A stretch of DNA of 64,000 bases from Niallia sp. Man26 (GCF_022049065.2 NZ_CP095743.1:511001-575000), one strand, 5' to 3'; positions 23,855 through 33,599 are shown, counted from the stretch's first letter. The notes: generated by a model from the letters alone, not told the origin. Numbers and translations: made by a program.

Positions 23855-23895
23855 TAAAAAAAGTCACCTATAATGCCTATAGGTGACTTTTTTTA
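23855..23895 (+). terminator. Terminator of the YtxH-like gene
   Basis: AAAAAGTCACCTATA/TATAGGTGACTTTTT stem with a five-base loop. Confidence 0.9.
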
Positions 23896-24018
23896 GAAAG
23901 GAAAGAGAAGCACAGGTGTAAAATCAGCGGAATTGAGCAAACATATAGAATAGAGGAAAAAGATTGCCGGAAGCTAATATTTTCGGTACGATGGATATGA
24001 GAGTGAAAGGAGAGATTT

Positions 24019-24207
24019 TTGTTGGGCAGTTCGATTACAGACAAAAATGAACAAGTTGATTTTTTAAAAACGAGATTAAATATGTTTCTTGATGTATTGG
24101 ATGCGATTGATCCAGAAGAAGCGGAGCTTGAGGATATTGACCGCTTGATTGAAATGATTGACGATATTGAATCGAAATGCAATGAATTTAAACATAGAGA
24201 CATTTAA
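24019..24207 (+). CDS. SE1561-family small protein (YfjT-like)
   Basis: 62 residues, acidic and helical: ITDKNEQVDFLKTRLNMFLD and IDPEEAELEDIDRLIEMIDD. The start is TTG at 24019 or 24022 behind AAAGGAGA. Proteins of this size and pattern are conserved in Bacillaceae and staphylococci; role unknown. It lies where B. subtilis has yfjT, between yfkA and pdaA. Confidence 0.75.
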   Translation: MLGSSITDKNEQVDFLKTRLNMFLDVLDAIDPEEAELEDIDRLIEMIDDIESKCNEFKHRDI

Positions 24208-24216
24208 TTAGCGAAG

Positions 24217-24238
24217 AGCTCCAGTTGGGGCTTTTTTT
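24217..24238 (+). terminator. Terminator after SE1561-family gene
   Basis: AGCTCC/GGGGCT stem (G-U pair) with AGTT loop and seven T residues. Confidence 0.7.
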
Positions 24239-24249
24239 GTTAGTATTTA

Positions 24250-24263
24250 TGTAAACGATTTCA
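24250..24263. promoter_or_regulatory. cre site upstream of fumarase
   Basis: TGTAAACGATTTCA matches the CcpA consensus TGWAANCGNTNWCA at all 14 positions. It lies just upstream of the promoter, a position used for either activation or repression. Confidence 0.75.
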
Positions 24264-24271
24264 GTACACTG

Positions 24272-24299
24272 TTCACAAACTCCGATGTAAGAGTATAAT
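24272..24299 (+). promoter_or_regulatory. SigA promoter of fumarase
   Basis: TTCACA, 16 bases, TATAAT. Confidence 0.65.
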
Positions 24300-24341
24300 T
24301 TAAGAGAAAGATCGTTAAAAGGGTTGAGGGGGAGAAAATTA

Positions 24342-25877
24342 GTGAATATCAAGAATTTAAAAACAAGCATTTATCAGTTGATTGAAGAAACATCCACAAA
24401 TCTTCCAAAAGATGTCCGCCGCGCTATTAAAAAGGCAGCGCTAAGGGAAAACGCAGGAACAAGATCGGCAATGAGCCTTGATACAATTCAAGCCAATATA
24501 GGCATGGCAGATATGGAAGTATCGCCCATTTGCCAGGATACCGGTCTGCCTACCTTTAAAATTAAGACACCAGTCGGTACAAATCAGCTTGAAATAAAAG
24601 CTGTAATCTATGAGTGCATGGAATTGGCGACACAAAGGGGGAAGCTTCGCCCGAATTCTGTTGATTCACTGACAGGAGATAACAGCGGCAACAACCTAGG
24701 AGCAGGAACGCCTGTTATTAAGTTTGAACAATGGGAAAAAGACTACATAGACATTGGCCTTATTCTTAAAGGTGGAGGCTGTGAAAACAAGAATATCCAG
24801 TACAGCCTGCCTTGTGAGCTTGATGGTCTTGGCCGAGCTGGCAGAGACTTGGACGGTATCCGTAAATGCATCCTCCATTCTGTTTACCAGGCCCAAGGGC
24901 AAGGCTGCAGTGCAGGCTTTATCGGTGTCGGCATCGGCGGCGACCGCTCAAGCGGCTATGATCTGGCTAAGGAGCAGCTTTTCCGTTCCGTAGATGATAT
25001 CAATGAAAACGCAGAGCTTGCAGCCTTAGAAGAGTATATTTTGGAAAATGCTAATAAGCTTGGAATCGGTACGATGGGGTTTGGCGGTGAAACAACCTTG
25101 CTTGGCTGCAAGATTGGTGTGATGAACCGTATTCCAGCAAGTTTCTTTGTCTCTGTCGCTTATAACTGCTGGGCATTCCGCCGCTTAGGAATTAAGATTG
25201 ACGCCATATCAGGCAGTATACTTGCGTGGAAATATGATGATGGAGAGAAAATAAACTTTGCAGGCAAACAAGAAGCTGATTCACAAGAAGAGGATAAAGT
25301 TATTAAGCTGACAGCACCAATAACAGAAGCAAAAATCCGTTCCTTAAAGGTCGGCGATGTAGTTGAAATCAGCGGAATGATGTATACAGGCAGAGATGCA
25401 ATCCATAAATATTTGAGCACAAACGATTCACCAATTGATTTAAATGGACAAATTATCTATCATTGCGGTCCGGTTATGCTTAAAAGTGAAGATGATGTAT
25501 GGCATGTAAAGGCAGCAGGACCAACAACGAGTATTCGTGAAGAGCCGTATCAAGGCGATATTATGAAAAAATTCGGCATCCGCGCTGTTATGGGTAAAGG
25601 CGGAATGGGTCCCAAAACCTTAAAAGCATTAGGCGAGCATGGCGGTGTTTATTTAAATGCAATCGGCGGAGCTGCTCAATATTACGCTGACTGCATTAAG
25701 TCTGTTCAAGGTGTTGATCTGATGCAATTCGGCATACCGGAAGCAATGTGGCATCTTCAAGTCGAAAATTTCCGTGCCGTTGTAACAATGGATTCACACG
25801 GCAATTCCTTGCACGAGGATATAGAGAAGTCATCATTGGAAAAACTTTCTCAGTTCAAGGAAGCTGTCTATAGTTGA
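24342..25877 (+). CDS. Class I fumarate hydratase (Fe-S), alpha-beta fusion
   Basis: 511 residues. The N-terminal alpha domain (about 1-280) has SPICQDTGLPTF, GGGCENKN and GFGGETTLLGCKIG, with cysteines suited to a [4Fe-4S] cluster. The C-terminal beta domain (about 320-505) has GRDAIHKYL, YHCGPVM, AAGPTTSIREEPY and GKGGMGPKTL. It interconverts fumarate and malate in the TCA cycle. B. subtilis relies on the iron-free class II enzyme (FumC/CitG), so this class is less usual here. GTG at 24342 follows GAGGGGGAG; the TTG at 24324 lies inside that site. A perfect cre site suggests carbon control. Confidence 0.92.
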   Translation: MNIKNLKTSIYQLIEETSTNLPKDVRRAIKKAALRENAGTRSAMSLDTIQANIGMADMEVSPICQDTGLPTFKIKTPVGTNQLEIKAVIYECMELATQRGKLRPNSVDSLTGDNSGNNLGAGTPVIKFEQWEKDYIDIGLILKGGGCENKNIQYSLPCELDGLGRAGRDLDGIRKCILHSVYQAQGQGCSAGFIGVGIGGDRSSGYDLAKEQLFRSVDDINENAELAALEEYILENANKLGIGTMGFGGETTLLGCKIGVMNRIPASFFVSVAYNCWAFRRLGIKIDAISGSILAWKYDDGEKINFAGKQEADSQEEDKVIKLTAPITEAKIRSLKVGDVVEISGMMYTGRDAIHKYLSTNDSPIDLNGQIIYHCGPVMLKSEDDVWHVKAAGPTTSIREEPYQGDIMKKFGIRAVMGKGGMGPKTLKALGEHGGVYLNAIGGAAQYYADCIKSVQGVDLMQFGIPEAMWHLQVENFRAVVTMDSHGNSLHEDIEKSSLEKLSQFKEAVYS

Positions 25878-25953
25878 TTGTTTAATTTACCAATCATACT
25901 CCCTCTGTCACAACAAATAATAAGCTTAGATAGCTTATAAAGGAGGGAGAAAG

Positions 25954-26754
25954 GTGAAGCAGTTTAAACTAATATGTGCTTTTTTTGCATTATTTATGCT
26001 AGTACAGCATCCTGTGCTGGCGAACGTTTCCAACCAGCCTCAGCATTGGGGCTTCAAAAAATCAAGCAATGAGCAGCCGGCAGAAGCAGGGCAGCCGCTT
26101 GATCAACTTCTCCAGAAATATGGAGCATTTTATAAGGACAGCCCCGATGAGAAGGTATTGTACTTAACTTTTGATAATGGCTATGAAAATGGCTATACAG
26201 GGAAAATCCTTGATGTGCTGAAAAAAGAAAAGGTACCAGCAACCTTCTTCGTAACAGGACATTACTTACAAAGCGCCACAGATTTGGTGAAACGAATGGC
26301 TGATGAAGGGCATATTATCGGGAATCACTCGTACCATCATCCTGATTTCACACAAGTATCTGATTCTAGACTAAAAGAGGAACTGGATAAGGTGGCGAAA
26401 GAAACAGAAGAGATTACAGGCAAAAAAGGGATGCAATACTTACGGCCTCCCCGCGGTGTATTTAGTGAACGTACTTTGAAGCTTGCTAAAGATCTCGGCT
26501 ATACACAAGTGTTCTGGTCTTTAGCGTTTGTTGACTGGAAAACCGATCAGCAAAGGGGCTGGCAATACAGCTACGACAATATGATGAAGCAGGCGCATCC
26601 TGGCTGCATAATGCTTTTGCATACTGTATCAAAAGATAATGCAGATGCGTTAGAAGCTGCGATTAAAGACTTAAAGAAAAGAGGCTATACTTTTAAAAGC
26701 CTTGATGACTTTATGGAAAAGCAGCAAAAAGCTAAAGAGAAAAGTCCGAATTAA
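25954..26754 (+). CDS. pdaA: Delta-lactam-biosynthetic polysaccharide deacetylase PdaA
   Basis: 266 residues with an export signal (FKLICAFFALFMLVQHPVLA, then N). NodB domain motifs: TFDNGYENG (Asp74; the second aspartate of the usual TFDDG is Asn, as is normal for PdaA), metal ligands His125 and His129 in NHSYHHPD, and LRPPRG. It deacetylates N-acetylmuramic acid during spore cortex synthesis, leading to muramic-delta-lactam, needed for germination. GTG follows AGGAGG by six bases. It is YfjS in B. subtilis and keeps that gene order. It marks the organism as a spore former. Confidence 0.93.
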   Translation: MKQFKLICAFFALFMLVQHPVLANVSNQPQHWGFKKSSNEQPAEAGQPLDQLLQKYGAFYKDSPDEKVLYLTFDNGYENGYTGKILDVLKKEKVPATFFVTGHYLQSATDLVKRMADEGHIIGNHSYHHPDFTQVSDSRLKEELDKVAKETEEITGKKGMQYLRPPRGVFSERTLKLAKDLGYTQVFWSLAFVDWKTDQQRGWQYSYDNMMKQAHPGCIMLLHTVSKDNADALEAAIKDLKKRGYTFKSLDDFMEKQQKAKEKSPN

Positions 26755-26775
26755 ATCGGGCTTTTTTCTTTTTTT
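26743..26775 (+). terminator. Terminator of pdaA
   Basis: AGTCCGA/TCGGGCT stem followed by T-rich tract; the stem overlaps the last codons. Confidence 0.75.
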
Positions 26776-26851
26776 GTAAAGATTAGTTAATGCATAGAAC
26801 TTCCACATATATCCATGCTATAATGAGTGGAAAACAGAACAGGTGATTCTA

Positions 26852-27712
26852 TTGCATATTCTTCCAGTTGCAGGACCATATAATTTTGATCTTGTGTTAA
26901 GCCGATTAGCGTTAGATCCGTTGCAGCAAATAGATTTTCAGGAGAGGTCTGTTAAAGTTCCGCTTGTTATTGGTCAAAAGCAAATGGTTACAACTGTAAA
27001 AGCGATTGGCACAACAGAGAAGCCAGCATTCCAAATAGAAGGCTATACGGACGAATTTGAAGAGAGTGTTATTCGAGAGCTGACGCGGATTTTTCAATGG
27101 GAAAGCTCTCTTATCGAGGTGCATGAACATTTCCAGCACACACAATTACACGAGCTGTTTAACAGCCATTTCGGAACACCGCTTGTCCTTGATTTCCATC
27201 CATATAACTGTCTTGTGAAGTGCATTATCCATCAGCAGCTTAATTTAAAGTTTGCCCATATATTGACAGAAAGATTTGTGAAAACATATGGATTTGAAAA
27301 AGACGGAGCATGGTTTTACCCGGAACCAGAACGTGTTGCCAGCCTTACAGTGGCAAACTTAAGAGAGCTGCAATTCAGTACAAGAAAAGCTGAATACATC
27401 ATTGATATTTCGAAGGAGATTGCTTTAGGAAGACTGAATATAGAGAGTCTGCATGATAAAACAGAGGAAGAAATTATGAAAGAACTGATAGTGTACAGAG
27501 GAATTGGGCAATGGACAATTCAAAATGTGCTTCTGTTTGGGCTAGGAAGGAAAAATCTGTTCCCGATTGCAGATATCGGCATCCAAAATTCCTTAAAAAA
27601 GCTGCTTGGCTTAAAGGCCAAGCCGACAAAAGAGCAAATGGAGGCAATGATTCCGGCTTGGGAGCCATATTTAAGCTATGCTTCTTTATATTTATGGCGA
27701 AGTATTGAATGA
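26852..27712 (+). CDS. yfjP: DNA-3-methyladenine glycosylase, AlkA/YfjP type
   Basis: 286 residues from the TTG at 26852, which lies six bases behind AGGTG; the GTG at 26843 sits within that site. The HhH-GPD domain shows CIIHQQLNLKFAHILTERFV, the hairpin YRGIGQWTIQNVLLFGLGR (about residue 225) and the catalytic aspartate in FPIADIGIQN. It excises alkylated bases to start base-excision repair. Very similar to B. subtilis YfjP along its length. Confidence 0.9.
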   Translation: MHILPVAGPYNFDLVLSRLALDPLQQIDFQERSVKVPLVIGQKQMVTTVKAIGTTEKPAFQIEGYTDEFEESVIRELTRIFQWESSLIEVHEHFQHTQLHELFNSHFGTPLVLDFHPYNCLVKCIIHQQLNLKFAHILTERFVKTYGFEKDGAWFYPEPERVASLTVANLRELQFSTRKAEYIIDISKEIALGRLNIESLHDKTEEEIMKELIVYRGIGQWTIQNVLLFGLGRKNLFPIADIGIQNSLKKLLGLKAKPTKEQMEAMIPAWEPYLSYASLYLWRSIE

Positions 27713-27848
27713 TTTCATGAAACCAACGGATAAGCCTTTACGTCTATAAAATTAGACAAACATGATTATGCTAACACATGTATTGTGCAATTCGGGAATA
27801 TATTATATAAAGGAAGAGAAAAAAATCTTGTGAAAAATGGAGACATTT

Positions 27849-28664
27849 ATGAACTATGGAGGAAAAGCGCTTTTTAATGGCGTAAAGTTTCATTCAAAAA
27901 ATGTTAGTGTTAAATCAATCCGAAAAGATGGCAAGATTACGACAACCCACCAAATAAAGGGGAGGGAAGAAGAGGATATAGATGACTTTGATATCGATAA
28001 ATATTTAAAAAGAGTGCCGATAGTCAGAGGTATGTGGTTTTTCATCACATCATTCCTTGATACATGGAAGTCGTTTTTGTCTATATTAGCTTTTGGGTTT
28101 ACGTTTCTTTTTGTCATGTCCAAAGGAAGCTGGTCAATCGGAGGTTTAAGTGCAGCAGAGATCGAAACAGCAGTTATACTACTTATAATTTTATACTTAC
28201 TGATCTACAAGCTCACACCGCTCGGAAAGTACCATGCTGCCGAACATATGGCAGCCAACTGTTTTAATAGAAGAGAAGACCTTACATTAAAAAATGTGCA
28301 AAGCCAGTCCCGCATCAGTGAAGACTGCCATTTGAATCTTGTCATTTTTATTGCGCTCTTCAGTGTAACGGTTTGGCTTATTCCCTATTCTAATCAAATC
28401 GACGGTATTGTTGTGTTTTTCGTTGTACTGGCACTTGCATATGAGCTGTACATCATCCGAAACAAGCATGTGAAGAAGCTGTTGAGACCGATTTATTTTA
28501 TCGGATATGGTCTGCAGTACCTTCTTTTCACAACGAAACCTGCCGCAGAACATCTTGAAACAGCTATTCAGTCACTAAAGAAAATGGCTGCACTCCAAGA
28601 AAGCATGGACAAAGAGGAAGCCGCTAAGAAGGGAACTGAAATAGTGTTTCATCCAGCTAAATAA
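27849..28664 (+). CDS. DUF1385 family membrane protein
   Basis: 271 residues. The N-terminus has NYGGKALFNGVKFHSKNV, followed by RVPIVRGMWFF and about four to five hydrophobic helices. The central GKYHAAEHMAANCF with two histidines and a glutamate is the conserved core of DUF1385 (YqhQ-like), thought to be metal-binding. Function unknown. The ATG at 27849 has GGAGA five bases before it; the ATG at 27837 has no site. Terminated by a bidirectional hairpin. Confidence 0.8.
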   Translation: MNYGGKALFNGVKFHSKNVSVKSIRKDGKITTTHQIKGREEEDIDDFDIDKYLKRVPIVRGMWFFITSFLDTWKSFLSILAFGFTFLFVMSKGSWSIGGLSAAEIETAVILLIILYLLIYKLTPLGKYHAAEHMAANCFNRREDLTLKNVQSQSRISEDCHLNLVIFIALFSVTVWLIPYSNQIDGIVVFFVVLALAYELYIIRNKHVKKLLRPIYFIGYGLQYLLFTTKPAAEHLETAIQSLKKMAALQESMDKEEAAKKGTEIVFHPAK

Positions 28665-28670
28665 AAATGA

Positions 28671-28697
28671 AAACAGCTCAAATGAGCTGTTTTTTTA
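28671..28697. terminator. Bidirectional terminator
   Basis: AAACAGCTCA/TGAGCTGTTT stem with T-run, between converging genes. Confidence 0.85.
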
Positions 28698-29024
28698 TTG
28701 AAGATGCTTGCCTTCATATTCATTGTTGCTGTTATCATACGTATTAATAAAGATTGCTTCTTTATGTCTATATATAAATTCATAGTTTAAACCCTTTTCA
28801 TCTTTAAATACGACAGTGACGTAATAATGACCTGATTTTTCATCATACCACGGTTCTATTTTTTTGATGTTTTCCTCAAGTTCTCCGTTAGCCTCTAAAT
28901 ATTGCAACACAGCTGTTTCAGACTTTTTTTCCATCCAAGAAAATCCGTATAATTCTCCATATAGGTAGACAGAAAATCCGATTATTACAAGCGAAACTAA
29001 AAAAACAAATAAATTTTTAGCCAA
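28695..29024 (-). CDS. DUF3139-like membrane-anchored protein
   Basis: 109 residues: one N-terminal hydrophobic segment (LFVFLVSLVIIGFSVYLYG, residues about 5-23), then an exposed domain with EKKSETAVLQYLEANGELEE and WYDEKSGHYYVTVVF, the pattern of DUF3139 proteins. Probably outside the membrane, anchored by its N-terminus. Role unknown. ATG follows GGAGGTG on the minus strand. It is divergent from the arabinanase gene. Confidence 0.65.
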   Translation of the reverse strand: MAKNLFVFLVSLVIIGFSVYLYGELYGFSWMEKKSETAVLQYLEANGELEENIKKIEPWYDEKSGHYYVTVVFKDEKGLNYEFIYRHKEAIFINTYDNSNNEYEGKHLQ

Positions 29025-29154
29025 TATTACAACACCTCCATTTTAGTGTAATTTTACTCTTTTATTGTTAGATTGTCTATTTAATGGTAAAAAAACCTAA
29101 AGAAAAAGGTGGTTTCTTGATAATTCATTCGTATAAGTTCCTTGTTTTATTCGT

Positions 29155-29203
29155 AAATATGTACGAACAATTATAATTGATATATTGACACGTACGTATA
29201 TGT
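29155..29203 (+). promoter_or_regulatory. AraR-like operators before the arabinanase
   Basis: Box 1 at 29155-29174; its reverse complement contains TTGTTCGTACAT, close to the AraR pattern TTGTnCGTACAA. Box 2 at 29188-29203, ACACGTACGTATATGT, overlaps the promoter and is a weaker match. AraR controls arabinan genes in B. subtilis. Motif evidence only. Confidence 0.45.
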
Positions 29204-29213
29204 GTAATACGAT
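29185..29213 (+). promoter_or_regulatory. SigA promoter of the arabinanase
   Basis: TTGACA, 17 bases, TACGAT. Confidence 0.6.
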
Positions 29214-29223
29214 AATCAAAGTT

Positions 29224-29237
29224 ATGAAAGTGTTTAC
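29224..29237. promoter_or_regulatory. cre site in the arabinanase leader
   Basis: TGAAAGTGTTTACA, 13 of 14 to the CcpA consensus, about 10 bases past the -10 box, so CcpA binding would repress. Confidence 0.65.
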
Positions 29238-29358
29238 ATAATAGAGCTAAAGCAAGAGGGGATAAGCTTTCGTAGCAATAATAGAGAAACCGTATTGGCT
29301 TAAATGGACAAGTATAAATGCTACTCAACAAAGCTGACACGGCAGGGAGGAATTCACA

Positions 29359-32061
29359 ATGAAAAGGAATGGATCTCGAAGGTTTTTGATGTTTTTCTTG
29401 GCAGTTGTTCTCGTAATTCCGCAGTTTTTTCTTTTAAGCACAAATTCAGCAGTAGTTAAGGCTGCCACAGAGCCGGTCTTTAAAAGGGCTTCTGTTCATG
29501 ACCCTTCTGTTATTGAGGCAGACGGGGAGTTTTATGTTTTCGGTTCTCATCTTGCCTCTGCAAAAACGAAGGATTTTATGCAATGGGAGCAAGTCTCCTC
29601 CACTGTGTCTGCAGAAAATCCTCTGTTTGAGAATGTTTTAGAAGAGCTGAAGGAAACATTTGATTGGGCAGAGTCCGATACACTCTGGGCAGCAGATGTT
29701 ATCCAGCTTGAGGATGGAAAATATTATATGTACTATAATGCCTGTAAAGGTGATTCTCCCCGTTCAGCACTTGGTGTTGCCGTTTCTGATAGTGTAGATG
29801 GACCATACAAGGATCTTGGCATTATCTTGAAATCAGGCATGTGGGATGAGGAAAGCGAGGACGGCACGATTTATGATGCGACAAAGCATCCGAATGCTGT
29901 TGATCCTGATGTGTTTTTCGATAAAAACGGCAAGCTTTGGATGGTGTATGGCTCCTATTCCGGCGGGATTTTCATCCTTGAAATGGACCCGGTAACAGGC
30001 AAGCAGCTTCCAGGCCAAGGCTATGGGAAAAAGCTTCTTGGCGGCAATCACAGCAGAATTGAAGGCGCCTATATTCAATACAGCAAGGAAACAGATTATT
30101 ACTATATGTACTTGTCGTTTGGAGGATTGGATTCGACTGGCGGCTACAACATGAGGGTCGTCCGTTCAAAAACTCCAGATGGTCCGTATTATGACGCGGC
30201 AGGCAATGATATGACGAATGTAAAGGCAGATCCGACATTGCCATTATTCGACGACAAATCAATTGAACCGTATGGCGTTAAGCTGATGGGCAGCTACCTG
30301 TTCAAACGAGAGATTGGGGAAAGCGGAACAGGAATTGGCACAGGCTATGTCTCACCAGGACATAACTCTGTTTATTACGATGAAAGCACAGATGAACAAT
30401 ATTTAATTTTCCATACCCGTTTTCCTGAAAGAGGAGAGCAGCATGAACTTCGTGTTCACAAAATGTATATGAACGACGAGGCTTGGCCTGTTGTGTCTCC
30501 ATATGAATATGCTGGTGAAAGCCTGCAGGATGTAGCTGCAGCGGATATATCCGGCGACTATAAGTTTATTAACCATGGCAAAGATATTTCAGCAGACATT
30601 AAACAGTCTGTTTTAATAAGTTTGAACAATGATGGAAGCATTACCGGTCAGGTTTCAGGTACGTGGAAGGAACAAGGTTCTAATAAAGCAGAGCTGACGA
30701 TTGACGGTAAGGTATACAATGGCGTGTTTGTCAGCCAGTGGGACCCAACTTCGAAATCGAATGTAATGACATTTACAGCTACATCAGATGAAGGTGTATC
30801 TGTCTGGGGCAGCAAAGCGGAAAGTAAATCAGATGAAGAAATAGTCGAGGCAGTGAAAGCTGGTCTTGATTTAGGTGATACAACAGCGGTTATCAGCAAC
30901 TTGAAGCTTGTAACAGAAGGGCTGCGCGGTGCGGTTATTAGCTGGAGCTCCTCCAATGAAGAGGTTGTCACAAGTGAAGGAAAAGTCACAAGACCGACTA
31001 ATGGAGAGGCTGTTAAAGTGACATTGACGGCAACAATCACAAAAGGGGAAGCTACGGCTAGTAAAGCCTTTGAGATTACGGTCTTGCCAGAGGAACAAGG
31101 CAAACTTGCTGCACACTATGCGTTTGAAGGCGATTTAAAGGACAGCACAGGCACGCAAGCAGATGGACAGCCAACAGGAAATCTCATTTCTAACACAGGT
31201 GGTACAATTTCTTACACAGAAGGTAAAACTGGCCAAGGTGCAATTTTTGACGGTGCATCAGGCGTACTATTGCCAAAGGGACTGATTTCCAGCAATAAAT
31301 ACAGCGTATCCTTCTGGCTGAACCCTGAGCAGCTTACTAATTATACGTCTGCGTTTTTTGGAGCCAAAACAGATGCAAACTGGATTAGTTTTGTACCGAA
31401 AGGCAATGATGCTGTCAGCAATAACAGCATGATCTGGTCGAATAGCGACGGTTGGTATGATGCAGATGCAGGCACACAAATTCCCGTCAATGAATGGTCT
31501 CATATTGCCTTTACTGTTGATAACGGACAAATCAATATTTATATCAATGGCGAAAAAGCATTCAGCGGCACAGAATTCTTTAATGTTTTCACAGACAAAA
31601 ATGCCCTGTTCGCTCTAGGTGTGAATTATTGGGACACCCCATTCAAAGGGCTGATGGATGAAGTGCTTGTGTATGATTCTGTTGCTTTGACAGAAGATGC
31701 GGTTAAGGACTATTACACTACTGGAACAATTCCAGTAGTTGCGGAACCAGAAACACCAGCTCCAGATGATGAAGAAGAAATAGACAAGCCGGATGAGAAC
31801 GGCACGCCAAGTCCAGAAGATGGAACAGATAAACCGGACGATAACGGCAGTCAAGAAAGTGGCGGCAATGACACGAATGATAACGAAGAAGGAAGCAGTA
31901 ATACGACGGAAGATGGTGAGAAGGACAGTGTGAAAGGGGAAGGACATGGACTGCCTAATACGGCAACAAATTCCTTCAATTATTTACTGGCAGGTATTGC
32001 CATGATTGTGATTGGTGCATGTGCGTTTCTTTTTAAAAAGAAAAGGGCTAGAATAGAATAA
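29359..32061 (+). CDS. Cell-wall-anchored GH43 arabinanase with LamG module
   Basis: 900 residues. Signal peptide to about residue 36 (ending VVKAA). GH43 five-blade propeller (about 40-390) with catalytic Asp48 in HDPSV, AVDPDVFF and IEGAYI; then the C-terminal beta domain typical of Abn2-type endo-arabinanases (about 395-490, GDYKFINHGKDISADIKQSV). Next an Ig-like repeat (about 492-580), a LamG/concanavalin-like carbohydrate-binding domain (about 585-790), an acidic Asp/Glu/Pro/Gly linker, and a sorting signal LPNTA (865-869) with a hydrophobic helix and KKKRAR tail. It likely cuts arabinan while covalently held on the wall. ATG follows AGGGAGG. The sorting motif is LPNTA rather than LPXTG. 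Confidence 0.88.
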   Translation: MKRNGSRRFLMFFLAVVLVIPQFFLLSTNSAVVKAATEPVFKRASVHDPSVIEADGEFYVFGSHLASAKTKDFMQWEQVSSTVSAENPLFENVLEELKETFDWAESDTLWAADVIQLEDGKYYMYYNACKGDSPRSALGVAVSDSVDGPYKDLGIILKSGMWDEESEDGTIYDATKHPNAVDPDVFFDKNGKLWMVYGSYSGGIFILEMDPVTGKQLPGQGYGKKLLGGNHSRIEGAYIQYSKETDYYYMYLSFGGLDSTGGYNMRVVRSKTPDGPYYDAAGNDMTNVKADPTLPLFDDKSIEPYGVKLMGSYLFKREIGESGTGIGTGYVSPGHNSVYYDESTDEQYLIFHTRFPERGEQHELRVHKMYMNDEAWPVVSPYEYAGESLQDVAAADISGDYKFINHGKDISADIKQSVLISLNNDGSITGQVSGTWKEQGSNKAELTIDGKVYNGVFVSQWDPTSKSNVMTFTATSDEGVSVWGSKAESKSDEEIVEAVKAGLDLGDTTAVISNLKLVTEGLRGAVISWSSSNEEVVTSEGKVTRPTNGEAVKVTLTATITKGEATASKAFEITVLPEEQGKLAAHYAFEGDLKDSTGTQADGQPTGNLISNTGGTISYTEGKTGQGAIFDGASGVLLPKGLISSNKYSVSFWLNPEQLTNYTSAFFGAKTDANWISFVPKGNDAVSNNSMIWSNSDGWYDADAGTQIPVNEWSHIAFTVDNGQINIYINGEKAFSGTEFFNVFTDKNALFALGVNYWDTPFKGLMDEVLVYDSVALTEDAVKDYYTTGTIPVVAEPETPAPDDEEEIDKPDENGTPSPEDGTDKPDDNGSQESGGNDTNDNEEGSSNTTEDGEKDSVKGEGHGLPNTATNSFNYLLAGIAMIVIGACAFLFKKKRARIE

Positions 32062-32063
32062 GA

Positions 32064-32100
32064 AAAAAATCCCTCAAAGAATTCATTTTGAGGGATTTTT
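32064..32100. terminator. Terminator of the arabinanase
   Basis: AAAAATCCCTCAAA/TTTTGAGGGATTTTT stem with GAATTCA loop. Confidence 0.9.
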
Positions 32101-32207
32101 ATTTGCAGGATAACTAGATTATCGAATAAAGAAGTATTAGTATAAAGGTTGCAGATTAGACTGATTATAATGAATAAAAAATAGAACCTAATTACAGGAG
32201 CAAAAGA

Positions 32208-33599
32208 ATGAATGATATTAAACAAACAAGCACGGTAAAAATAAAGCTAGGACAAACCTTCCCACTGACAATTAAGCGGCTCGGAATTAACGGAGAAGGT
32301 GTCGGTTATTTTAAACGGCAGGTCGTTTTTGTCCCAGGCGCCCTTCCAGGGGAAGAGGTTGTTGTTGAGACAACAAAAGTTATGCCGAAGTTCTCAGAGG
32401 CAAAGGTCAAAAAAATCCGCAAAGCATCACCATTCCGTGTACAGGCACCTTGTCCTTTTTATGAACAATGCGGCGGCTGCCAGCTTCAGCATTTGGCTTA
32501 TGATCAGCAGCTTCGCGAAAAACGCGATATTGTTATTCAATCACTTGAAAGACATACTAAGCTGAAAATTGAAAATCTCGAAATCCGTCCGACAATCGGT
32601 ATGGAAGACCCATGGAATTACCGTAACAAAAGCCAATTCCAAATCGGCCAGCAAAAAAACGGCAAAGTGATCGCAGGGCTTTACGGTATTGATTCCCATC
32701 GCCTTGTGCCAATCCAAAACTGTATGGTTCAGCACCCGCTCACTAACAAAGTGTCAGAAGAAGTCCGCAACATCTTAGAAGAGCTACAGGTGCCAATCTA
32801 TAATGAACGGACCCAAAAAGGCATCGTCCGTACCATTGTAACAAGAGCAGGCTTCCAATCAGGAGAAGTACAGGTCGTCTTAATCACGACCCAAAAAGAA
32901 GTGCCGCGCAAAAAGCAAATTATGGCGGAAATTCAAAAACGTCTGCCTGAAGTGAAGTCACTCGTGCAAAACATTAATGGCAACAAAACATCCTTAATAT
33001 TTGGCGAGAAAACGATTCATCTAAGAGGAGAGGAAGTTATCCAGGAAACACTCGGTGACTTGAACTTTGAGCTGTCAGCCCGCGCCTTCTTCCAGCTGAA
33101 TCCAGTGCAAACAGTCAAGCTGTACGACGAAGTTAAAAAAGCAGCCAGACTGACAGGCAAAGAGAAGATTGCTGACGCCTATTGCGGAGTCGGAACAATC
33201 GGCTTATGGCTTGCAGACGGTGCCAGCGAAGTCCGCGGCATGGATACAATCGAAGCAGCCGTTCTCGATGCCCAAAAAAATGCCGATAGACACGGCATCA
33301 AAAACGCCACATACGTAACCGGCACAGCTGAGCACTGGCTTCCAAAATGGGTCGAAGAAGGCTGGCGCCCAGACGTAGTAGTAGTCGATCCGCCAAGAAC
33401 CGGCTGTGACCGTAAGCTGCTTGACGCCATCAAAAAGGTCAAGCCGAAAAAGTTTATTTACGTATCCTGCAACCCATCAACATTGGCGAAGGATATTGAT
33501 TATTTGAGCAAGGATTATAAGGTAGAGTATTTGCAGCCTGTGGACATGTTCCCGCACACAGCGCACGTTGAATGTGTGGCACAGCTCGTATTAAAATAA
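32208..33599 (+). CDS. rlmD: 23S rRNA (uracil-5-)-methyltransferase, RumA/TrmA family
   Basis: 463 residues. TRAM RNA-binding domain (about 8-70), [4Fe-4S] site [14 protein letters not shown] (about residue 82), SAM-binding [12 protein letters not shown] (about 324), [11 protein letters not shown], and the catalytic cysteine in [12 protein letters not shown]. It methylates a uracil in 23S rRNA. B. subtilis has two such proteins (YefA and YfjO); next to the yfj/yfk block this is likely the YfjO counterpart, whose target site is less certain. ATG follows CAGGAGC. Confidence 0.9.
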   Translation: MNDIKQTSTVKIKLGQTFPLTIKRLGINGEGVGYFKRQVVFVPGALPGEEVVVETTKVMPKFSEAKVKKIRKASPFRVQAPCPFYEQCGGCQLQHLAYDQQLREKRDIVIQSLERHTKLKIENLEIRPTIGMEDPWNYRNKSQFQIGQQKNGKVIAGLYGIDSHRLVPIQNCMVQHPLTNKVSEEVRNILEELQVPIYNERTQKGIVRTIVTRAGFQSGEVQVVLITTQKEVPRKKQIMAEIQKRLPEVKSLVQNINGNKTSLIFGEKTIHLRGEEVIQETLGDLNFELSARAFFQLNPVQTVKLYDEVKKAARLTGKEKIADAYCGVGTIGLWLADGASEVRGMDTIEAAVLDAQKNADRHGIKNATYVTGTAEHWLPKWVEEGWRPDVVVVDPPRTGCDRKLLDAIKKVKPKKFIYVSCNPSTLAKDIDYLSKDYKVEYLQPVDMFPHTAHVECVAQLVLK

